Source: Gammaproteobacteria bacterium
Lineage (GTDB): Bacteria > Pseudomonadota > Gammaproteobacteria > DSM-19610
DNA: 7,622 nucleotides
Assembly (NCBI GenBank): GCA_011371465.1
Contig: DRQL01000122.1
Coordinates: 1-7,622, forward strand
Direction of reading: 5' to 3'
A program made the position numbers and the translations under genes. This document shows, one piece after another, positions 1-4,813 of this stretch (position 1 is the first letter of the stretch; each line of letters opens with the position of its first letter). The notes under the pieces were generated by a model that was not told the DNA's origin, did not search any database, and saw nothing but the letters and a program-made list of their open reading frames with translations.

Positions 1-191
1 ACTTCCCAGCGCCGGAAGGTATCGTACTCGCCGGTTTCACGATCGATGGCCACCCGGACCTCGATATCCTCTTCGTGACGTTTCTTGGTGGCAGACGCAA
101 GTGCCGCTTCAATGGCGCCGAATATCACATCCTTGTCGACCCCTTTTTCATTGGCGACAGCGTCTACAACCAGCAGAATCTCTTTACTCAT
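1..191 (-). CDS. nusA: Transcription termination/antitermination factor NusA, N-terminal fragment
   Basis: The window edge cuts this gene; only about the first 63 residues are visible. They begin MSKEILLVVDAVANEKG and run through an AALASATKKR segment to IDRETGEYDTFRRW. This matches the NusA N-terminal domain, which binds RNA polymerase near the RNA exit channel; the later S1 and KH domains lie outside. NusA is known to promote pausing and intrinsic termination and to take part in antitermination complexes. The start ATG (191-189) shares its A with the rimP stop codon (TAATG). A strong Shine-Dalgarno GGAGGG lies at 203-198, 6 nt before the start and inside the last rimP codons. The two genes are therefore almost certainly co-transcribed and translationally coupled, as in the standard rimP-nusA-infB operon. 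Confidence 0.96.
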   Translation of the reverse strand, partial: MSKEILLVVDAVANEKGVDKDVIFGAIEAALASATKKRHEEDIEVRVAIDRETGEYDTFRRWE

Positions 192-667
192 TACGCACCC
201 TCCGTACGATGCGAACTGTAATCCGGCACCAACCGTGCCTGGTCAATTTCGTCCAGCCCTACAAGCAGTTCACCGGCGTCCGTTTGCACGGCTACCCGGT
301 CATCCTTCAGGCCGACCAGCGTGCCCCGGAAGCGGCGCTGTCCGTCCATCGGCAGCGACAGGCGCAGGCTGATTTCGTGCCCGGCAAAGCGCTCGAAATC
401 CCGCGCCCGGAACAGCGGCCGGTCCAGCCCCGGTGAAGACACCTCCAGCGCGTATTCACCGCGGATGGGGTCTTCCACATCCAGCAGGCCGCTGACCTGG
501 TGGCTCACCGCTGTGCAGTCATCGATACCGATCCCGTTTTCGTGATCGATATACACCCGCAGCATGCCGCGTTTGGCGCGGATAAATTCCACGCCGACCA
601 GCTCGAAGCCCAGTGCTGTCACCGCAGGCTCGATGAGCTTGCGCAATTCGGCCGATTCGCGTGGCAT
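191..667 (-). CDS. rimP: Ribosome maturation factor RimP
   Basis: A 158-residue protein of the RimP (YhbC/P15A) family, which binds the free 30S subunit and is needed for its late maturation. Visible features are an N-terminal alpha/beta domain (about residues 1-82) with the family signature LEVSSPGLDRPL at 74-85, then a C-terminal SH3-like beta-barrel (about 88-150). Length is normal for the family. The reading frame extends upstream to 721, but I place the start at the ATG at 667. The extra 18 codons would be encoded by an intrinsic-terminator hairpin and its T-tract, and MPRESAELRKLIEPAV is where family similarity begins. A weak GGTG ribosome-binding site lies at 678-675, directly after the T-tract. 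The gene overlaps nusA by one base. Expression is probably governed by the leader hairpins upstream. Confidence 0.95.
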   Translation of the reverse strand: MPRESAELRKLIEPAVTALGFELVGVEFIRAKRGMLRVYIDHENGIGIDDCTAVSHQVSGLLDVEDPIRGEYALEVSSPGLDRPLFRARDFERFAGHEISLRLSLPMDGQRRFRGTLVGLKDDRVAVQTDAGELLVGLDEIDQARLVPDYSSHRTEGA

Positions 668-678
668 TCGCTTGCACC

Positions 679-705
679 AAAAACAAAAAATGGGCCGTAG
701 GCCCA
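679..705 (-). terminator. Intrinsic terminator or attenuator in the rimP leader
   Basis: On the minus strand, TGGGCC (705-700), a 3-nt TAC loop and GGCCCA (696-691) form a perfect 6-bp stem. It is followed by TTTTTT (690-685), a G, and TTTTT (683-679). This is a complete short Rho-independent terminator. It lies 73 nt past the stop of the upstream kinase gene but only 11 nt before the rimP start codon, with the rimP ribosome-binding site touching its T-tract. It may end upstream transcripts, or act as an attenuator for rimP-nusA. The second role is inference. Confidence 0.8.
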
Positions 706-714
706 CTTCAAAAC

Positions 715-745
715 GCGGCATCCGTCAAAAAAATATCGGTGCCGC
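715..745 (-). promoter_or_regulatory. Leader hairpin upstream of the rimP terminator
   Basis: On the minus strand GCGGCA (745-740) pairs with TGCCGC (720-715), and the inner CCG (739-737) pairs with CGG (724-722) across a single bulged base (721). The result is a 9-bp stem with a 12-nt loop that contains seven T residues. It ends 9 nt before the terminator hairpin. The fold is read directly from the sequence; whether it regulates anything is unknown. Confidence 0.45.
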
Positions 746-746
746 C

Positions 747-775
747 TGAAATATCCGCCCATTGTAGCAGATCAA
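747..775 (-). promoter_or_regulatory. Possible sigma-70 promoter for rimP-nusA
   Basis: Two weak candidates overlap just past the stop codon of the upstream gene. One has a good -10 hexamer TACAAT (766-761) but no recognisable -35. The other pairs TTGATC (775-770) with TATTTC (753-748) at 16 bp. Either would start transcription upstream of the two leader hairpins. The evidence is only hexamer similarity, so this is tentative. Confidence 0.25.
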
Positions 776-780
776 TCCCG

Positions 781-2367
781 TTAAAAGTAGTCTCCCCTTG
801 CCGCGCCGGTTCCGCTCCCGACGGGCAGTTTTGCCAACGCATCCAGGGCCGGCTGAATCCGGTCGCCCGTGAGGTCGACGGCGAGGTCTGATTCATCCGG
901 CGCCAGCGCCTCTCCGACCCTGCGCTGCTGCTGCAGCACCTCGAGAGTGGCCTCGGATGGATCACCACCCTGCTCTGCCCGCGAGCGGATACGACGTTCG
1001 ATTTCAGCATCCTCCGCGCGACAGGCCAGGATCAGGAAGGGCACCCGGTACCGTTCCGCCAGTGACCTGAACTGCTCCCGGTGCTGTCGTTGCAGAAAGG
1101 TGGCATCGACGACGACCGCATAGCCGGCTTCGATGACCGTGGCGGCCAGCTCCGCCAGCCGCTGGTAGGTCTGCCCGGTCCGGTCCGCCGTATACAGCCC
1201 CTGGCCGGGAGCGGATGCACTGCGCTCGCCGGCTTCCAGACCGGCCATGCGTTTGCGCTCGATATCGGAACGCAGTTGCAACATGCCGGCGGCTTCGCAC
1301 AGTTTTGCCGCCAGCGTGGATTTCCCGGTACCGGACACACCGTACGTGATCAGCAGAGCGGGATGGCCGCGGCGGGCGCCCTGCCGCGCCAGTTGCAGGT
1401 ACTGCAGGAACTCGGCGTGTGCAGCTGCCTGGTCCGCACCGGCCTGCTGTTTGCGCAGCATGGCGACCTTGGCCCGTACCAGCGCCCGGTACACCAGGTA
1501 GTAACGCAACAGGTCCAGGCCCTCGTAGTCCCCCGTATGCTGCAGGTAGCCGTTCAGGAAACGGAAAGCATACGGCGGGTAACCGCGGTCGACCAGGTCC
1601 ATCACCAGGAACGCGACCTCGCTGAACCGGTCGATCCAGCGCAACTCCGGGTTGAACTCGATACAGTCGAACAGGGTGACCCGGTTGTCGATCAGGGTGA
1701 TATTGCCGAGGTGAAGATCACCATGACACTCGCGGATCGCACCCTGCTGTTTCCTGCGCCGCATCAGGGGTTCAAGCCGCCGGTGTTCGGCCTCGGTCCA
1801 GCGCTGCACGGATTCCAGCTGTTCGATCTTTGCGGCTATCGTCAGCGACGGCCGTATCTGCCGGAAATTTTCACGGACCCAGTGATGGATGCGATCTGCC
1901 TCGCCGTACGGCGTATCCACCGGCGCAACCTCCGCGTCGCGGTGAAAAACCGCCACGCGTTCGATCAACTGGTCGATGTGCCCCGTTTCGAGTTTTCCCT
2001 GCTCCGCCAGTTCGCTTAACAGGCCACCCTCGGCAAAACGTCGCATGTGCACGGCATATTCCAGCACCGGTCCGTCACCGCCTGCCCGGGGGGATTCCAC
2101 TGAGCCGGTGATAGCGACCACGTCCAGGTAAACCTGCGGGGCAAAGCGGCGATTCAGGCGCAGCTCTTCGCCACAGAAGAAATGTCTTTTTTCGAGGGTG
2201 GAGTAATCGAGAAAACCGAAGTTGACCGGTTTTTTGATTTTCCAGGCGAATTCACCCGAGAGGATGATCCAGGCCGTGTGGGTTTCGATCAGCCGGGTAC
2301 CGGCAGCGTCGGGGCCGAGCACACCCTTGCCGATCAGTGTGTCGATGAGTTGACGAGCTGTGTCCAT
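781..2367 (-). CDS. Two-domain protein: aminoglycoside-phosphotransferase-like kinase fused to an AAA/P-loop kinase domain
   Basis: A 528-residue protein. The N-terminal part (about 30-320) resembles the APH/choline-kinase fold. It shows FAWKIKKPVNFGFLDYSTLEKR near 40-61, the Brenner-type catalytic loop CHGDLHLGN at 214-222 (D217 as likely base) and the metal-binding FDCIEF at 233-238. The C-terminal part (about 335-528) is a P-loop kinase-like domain with Walker A GVSGTGKST at 343-351 and a Walker-B-like VVVDATF ending near 424. This matches the conserved family annotated 'bifunctional aminoglycoside phosphotransferase/ATP-binding protein'. I know of no established substrate, and the name should not be read as drug resistance. 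The frame is open to an ATG at 2469, but that start would place a terminator hairpin inside the coding region. ATG 2367 (MDTARQLI) or ATG 2373 is more likely; neither has a clear ribosome-binding site. No signal peptide is seen, so it is probably cytoplasmic. Confidence 0.85.
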   Translation of the reverse strand: MDTARQLIDTLIGKGVLGPDAAGTRLIETHTAWIILSGEFAWKIKKPVNFGFLDYSTLEKRHFFCGEELRLNRRFAPQVYLDVVAITGSVESPRAGGDGPVLEYAVHMRRFAEGGLLSELAEQGKLETGHIDQLIERVAVFHRDAEVAPVDTPYGEADRIHHWVRENFRQIRPSLTIAAKIEQLESVQRWTEAEHRRLEPLMRRRKQQGAIRECHGDLHLGNITLIDNRVTLFDCIEFNPELRWIDRFSEVAFLVMDLVDRGYPPYAFRFLNGYLQHTGDYEGLDLLRYYLVYRALVRAKVAMLRKQQAGADQAAAHAEFLQYLQLARQGARRGHPALLITYGVSGTGKSTLAAKLCEAAGMLQLRSDIERKRMAGLEAGERSASAPGQGLYTADRTGQTYQRLAELAATVIEAGYAVVVDATFLQRQHREQFRSLAERYRVPFLILACRAEDAEIERRIRSRAEQGGDPSEATLEVLQQQRRVGEALAPDESDLAVDLTGDRIQPALDALAKLPVGSGTGAARGDYF

Positions 2368-2397
2368 ACGCATGCCAGCGTACCATGCAGAACCTGC

Positions 2398-2426
2398 AAA
2401 AACCGGCCTTTCAAGCTGAAAGCCGG
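2398..2426 (-). terminator. Intrinsic terminator downstream of dapB
   Basis: On the minus strand CCGGCTTTCA (2426-2417), a 3-nt loop (2416-2414) and TGAAAGGCCGG (2413-2403) form a 10-bp stem with one bulged base. TTTTT (2402-2398) follows directly. It begins 73 nt after the dapB stop codon. It argues that dapB ends a transcript here and that the downstream kinase gene starts after it. Confidence 0.8.
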
Positions 2427-2499
2427 CTCCAGGCAGAGATCCCGCCTCACCGCAGGAGCGGCCCCTCACCGCGATAGCACAAATTTCCGCAAGAACCCG

Positions 2500-3303
2500 C
2501 TAGCCCAGTTCGAGCACGTCCTGCATGTCGTACAGGCCGTTGGGCTGCGACATCAGCCAGCCGGCCGCGCGTACCGCACCGGAGGCGAAGGTCATGCGGC
2601 TGGACGCCCTGTGAGTGATTTCCACGCGTTCGCCCTCGGCGGCAAACATCACCGTGTGTTCCCCGACGATATCCCCGGCGCGAATGGTCTCGAAACCGAT
2701 GGTTTTGCGATCGCGGGCACCGGTCATACCCTGGCGCCCGTACACGGCACAGTCTTTCAGGTCGCGCCCCAGCGCGCGGGCAACCACTTCGCCCATGCGC
2801 AGCGCGGTGCCGGAGGGCGCATCGACCTTGTGCCGGTGGTGCGCCTCGATCACCTCGATGTCGACCTCGTCGCCCAGCACGCGTGCCGCCACATCGAGCA
2901 GCTTCAGGCACAGGTTGACCCCCACGCTCATGTTGGGAGCAAACACGATACCGGTTTCTTTCGCCGCATCCGCAATCTGCTGTTTCTGCCGCTCGTCGAA
3001 ACCGGTGGTGCCAATCACCATTCGCTTGCCGTGTCGACGGCAGATATCCAGGTGTTGCAGGGAAGCAGCCGGGGCAGTGAAATCGATCAGCACATCGTAC
3101 TGGTCCACCGCGGACTCCAGGTCAGCGCCAAGTTCTACACCCAGCTCACCGACGCCGGCAACCAGACCGGCATCACTACCGATCAGATCGTGTCCACCGC
3201 GCTCGGTGGCGGCACCCAGCTGCATGCCTTCGGCTCGCTGGCAGGCATCGATAAGCGTACGGCCCATGCGGCCGGCAGCTCCGGGAATAGCAATACGAAT
3301 CAT
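2500..3303 (-). CDS. dapB: 4-hydroxy-tetrahydrodipicolinate reductase
   Basis: A 267-residue DapB, the cytoplasmic NAD(P)H-dependent reductase that makes tetrahydrodipicolinate in the diaminopimelate/lysine pathway, which feeds peptidoglycan and protein synthesis. Visible signs are the Rossmann nucleotide-binding motif GAAGRMG at 8-14, DFTAP at 74-78, GTTGF at 98-102, APNMSVGVN at 122-130 and the catalytic/substrate segment EAHHRHKVDAPSGT at 153-166. H155 and K159 correspond to the known catalytic pair. Length is normal. Two in-frame ATGs compete. I prefer 3303 because the GGAG Shine-Dalgarno (3316-3313) is 9 nt away from it, against only 3 nt from the ATG at 3309. The gene follows dnaJ, as in many gammaproteobacteria, but 270 bp and a repeat element separate them, so it probably has its own promoter. 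carAB, a common downstream neighbour, is not here. Confidence 0.96.
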   Translation of the reverse strand: MIRIAIPGAAGRMGRTLIDACQRAEGMQLGAATERGGHDLIGSDAGLVAGVGELGVELGADLESAVDQYDVLIDFTAPAASLQHLDICRRHGKRMVIGTTGFDERQKQQIADAAKETGIVFAPNMSVGVNLCLKLLDVAARVLGDEVDIEVIEAHHRHKVDAPSGTALRMGEVVARALGRDLKDCAVYGRQGMTGARDRKTIGFETIRAGDIVGEHTVMFAAEGERVEITHRASSRMTFASGAVRAAGWLMSQPNGLYDMQDVLELG

Positions 3304-3324
3304 GACCATGTTCTCCGGGGTTGC

Positions 3325-3394
3325 GGGGACAGTATACCGGTTTCAATTCCCGGTAATTATCCGGATTCGGCAAATGGAATACGTATACTGCCCC
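3325..3394 (-). promoter_or_regulatory. Inverted-repeat region containing a candidate dapB promoter
   Basis: GGGGACAGTATAC (3325-3337) and GTATACTGCCCC (3383-3394) are an inverted repeat matching at 12 positions with one extra base, separated by 45 bp. On the minus strand the dapB-proximal arm supplies TATACT (3336-3331), a good -10 hexamer that would give a leader of roughly 20 nt before dapB. The -35 region is poor. The repeat could be an operator, a hairpin or chance. The stretch 3304-3395 contains no gene. Confidence 0.3.
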
Positions 3395-3440
3395 GAATGG
3401 CACTTATACTTAAGCGCGTTTTTGCTCGTATTCCGACATT

Positions 3441-3470
3441 GTTGGGTTACGCTGCGCTAACCCAACCTAC
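3441..3470 (-). repeat. REP-type palindrome, copy 1
   Basis: Read on the minus strand, this starts with GTAGG (3470-3466) at the foot of a 9-bp stem formed by 3466-3458 and 3449-3441. The apical sequence GCGCAGCG can add two more pairs around a bulge. A GTAG tetranucleotide followed by an imperfect hairpin is the known layout of REP sequences recognised by RAYT enzymes. Confidence 0.7.
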
Positions 3471-3495
3471 TTAACATTGGCGCTGGCCTTACTTT

Positions 3496-3525
3496 GTAGG
3501 TCGGATTAGCGCAGCGTAATCCGAC
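3496..3525 (+). repeat. REP-type palindrome, copy 2
   Basis: Read on the plus strand, GTAGG (3496-3500) leads into a 9-bp stem (3500-3508 with 3517-3525) and the same apical GCGCAGCG as copy 1. The two 30-nt copies are in opposite orientation with their GTAG heads facing. They differ at four positions, which form exactly two compensated base pairs (T-A to C-G and G-C to A-T). Confidence 0.7.
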
Positions 3526-3573
3526 AAAGCGCCTTAAGTAAGTGCCATTTTCTCCTGCCCCCTTAATTTCATC

Positions 3574-4716
3574 TTACTCGGTAAAGAATTTCTTTACCCC
3601 GTCCAGCCAGGAATGGTGTTGCGGATTGTGCTTGCCGCTGCCTTTCAGGCTGTCGTCCAGCTGGCGCAGCAGGTCTTTCTGTTTGCTGTTGAGCTTGACG
3701 GGGGTTTCCACGACCACGCGGCACATCAGGTCCCCGGTGGCGCCGCCACGCACCGGCCGGACGCCCTTGCCACGCATCCGGAACAGTTTCCCTGACTGGG
3801 TCTCCGCCGGGACTTTCAGGACGACACGGCCATCCAGGGTCGGCACTTCCATTTCCCCGCCCAGCGCGGCCGTGGCAAAACTGATCGGCACCTCGCAGTA
3901 CAGGTTGGCATCGTCGCGTTTGAAAATCGGGTGATCCTTGACATGGATCTGCACGTACAGGTCACCGGACGGGCCGCCGTTTTCGCCCGCCTCACCTTCG
4001 TTGGCCAGGCGAATGCGGTCACCGCTGTCGACCCCGGCGGGCACTTTAACGGAAAGGGTTTTCTGTTCCTTGATGCGGCCCTGGCCGTTACAGTCGGCGC
4101 AGGGCTCGCTGATAATGGAACCACTGCCCTTGCAGCGTGGACAGGTCTGCTGCACCGAGAAGAATCCCTGCTGCATGCGCACCTGGCCGTGACCGCCGCA
4201 GGTGGTACAGGTCGTCGGCCTGGTGCCTTTTTTGGCGCCGCTGCCTGAACAGGTCTTGCAGGTCGTATAGGTGGGGACGCGTATCTTTACCGTGGTGCCG
4301 CGCACGGCGTCTTCCAGGGAAAGCTCCAGGTTGTAGCGCAGGTCCGCACCCCGGTAGACGCGCTGTCCACCGCGGCCACCGCCGCCGCCACCGCCGCCGC
4401 CACCGAAAATGTCGCCGAACACATCGCCGAAAATGTCGCTGAAGTTGGCGCCGCCGAAACCACCGCCACCCGGTCGCCCACCCATGGACGGATCGACACC
4501 GGCATGCCCGAACTGGTCATAGGCCGCACGTTTCTGCGGGTCGCTGAGCACTTCCCAGGCTTCCTTGGCTTCCTTGAACTTCTCTTCCGAATCGCTGCTG
4601 TCCTGGTTGCGATCCGGGTGGTGTTTCTGCGCCGCGCGCCGGTAGGCCTTTTTCAGCTCGGCGTCACTGGCATTTTTGGAAACGCCCAGTACTTCGTAGT
4701 AATCCCGCTTTGACAT
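3574..4716 (-). CDS. dnaJ: Chaperone protein DnaJ (Hsp40)
   Basis: A 380-residue full-length class I J-protein, the cytoplasmic co-chaperone that delivers unfolded substrate to DnaK and stimulates its ATPase. Domains in order: J domain (about 1-70) with HPD at 33-35; Gly/Phe-rich region (about 76-117) with the repeated DIFGDVFGDIFG motif; zinc-binding domain with four CxxCxGxG repeats starting at C153, C170, C192 and C206, all cysteines present; then C-terminal substrate-binding and dimerisation domains (about 215-380). The Gly/Phe region includes an uninterrupted run of ten glycines (105-114) encoded by a short DNA repeat. The start ATG has no clear Shine-Dalgarno sequence. The gene is 97 bp downstream of dnaK, beyond a strong hairpin, and probably depends on the dnaK heat-shock promoter. 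Confidence 0.98.
   Translation of the reverse strand: MSKRDYYEVLGVSKNASDAELKKAYRRAAQKHHPDRNQDSSDSEEKFKEAKEAWEVLSDPQKRAAYDQFGHAGVDPSMGGRPGGGGFGGANFSDIFGDVFGDIFGGGGGGGGGGRGGQRVYRGADLRYNLELSLEDAVRGTTVKIRVPTYTTCKTCSGSGAKKGTRPTTCTTCGGHGQVRMQQGFFSVQQTCPRCKGSGSIISEPCADCNGQGRIKEQKTLSVKVPAGVDSGDRIRLANEGEAGENGGPSGDLYVQIHVKDHPIFKRDDANLYCEVPISFATAALGGEMEVPTLDGRVVLKVPAETQSGKLFRMRGKGVRPVRGGATGDLMCRVVVETPVKLNSKQKDLLRQLDDSLKGSGKHNPQHHSWLDGVKKFFTE
4375..4404 (-). repeat. Poly-glycine-encoding tandem repeat inside dnaJ
   Basis: A 12-nt unit, GGTGGCGGCGGC on the coding strand, is repeated two and a half times without error and encodes ten consecutive glycines. Such GC-rich short repeats can slip in replication in multiples of three, so the tract length may vary between strains. 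Confidence 0.75.
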
Positions 4717-4750
4717 AGTCTGTTTTCTTTTATCCCGTCACTGAAACGGC

Positions 4751-4783
4751 AAAATCCGGGGCCGGCAATCGCCGGCCCCGGAT
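4751..4783 (-). terminator. Strong hairpin between dnaK and dnaJ, likely partial terminator
   Basis: On the minus strand ATCCGGGGCCGGC (4783-4771), loop GATT (4770-4767) and GCCGGCCCCGGAT (4766-4754) form a perfect 13-bp, very GC-rich stem. Only TTT (4753-4751) follows before GCC, so the T-tract is weak. It starts 30 nt after the dnaK stop. It may terminate partially, or act as a stabilising 3' end that makes dnaK mRNA more abundant than dnaJ mRNA. That role is inferred. Confidence 0.65.
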
Positions 4784-4813
4784 GGCTTGTTGCAACTGCA
4801 GCCAGCCGTACGC

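Larger units (their letters stand above)
3396..3549. mobile_element. Small non-coding MITE/REPIN-like element between dnaJ and dapB
   Basis: The left end AATGGCACTTA plus CTTAAG (3396-3414, with TA inserted between the blocks) is the reverse complement of the right end CTTAAG plus TAAGTGCCATT (3533-3549). These are imperfect terminal inverted repeats enclosing a 154-bp unit that is itself a large imperfect palindrome. Inside are two facing REP-type hairpins. No coding region fits. The structure matches miniature elements mobilised in trans, such as MITEs, or REPINs moved by TnpA-REP (RAYT) transposases. No transposase is in this window, and no clean target-site duplication is visible. Together with its flanks it fills most of the 264-bp space between dnaJ and dapB. 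Confidence 0.7.

Noticed and set aside
668..721. N-terminal extension of rimP to the ATG at 721.
   Set aside because: The added residues are encoded by the terminator stem and its T-tract and do not resemble RimP.
668..780. A tRNA gene upstream of rimP, as in many gammaproteobacteria.
   Set aside because: The region has hairpins but no cloverleaf, TTCGA-type T-arm or CCA end, and is too short once the terminator is counted.
1081..2019. A 312-codon plus-strand open frame inside the kinase gene.
   Set aside because: It is a shadow of the minus-strand gene, whose motifs are intact over the same bases.
2374..2469. N-terminal extension of the kinase fusion to the ATG at 2469.
   Set aside because: It would place an intrinsic terminator within the coding sequence and adds residues unlike the family.
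2182..3474. A 430-codon plus-strand open frame running across the end of the kinase gene and dapB.
   Set aside because: It is antisense to two well-supported genes and a terminator, and its translation shows no recognisable domain.
4375..4404. Possible CRISPR or minisatellite array.
   Set aside because: It is a 30-nt in-frame glycine-coding tract of DnaJ with no spacers.
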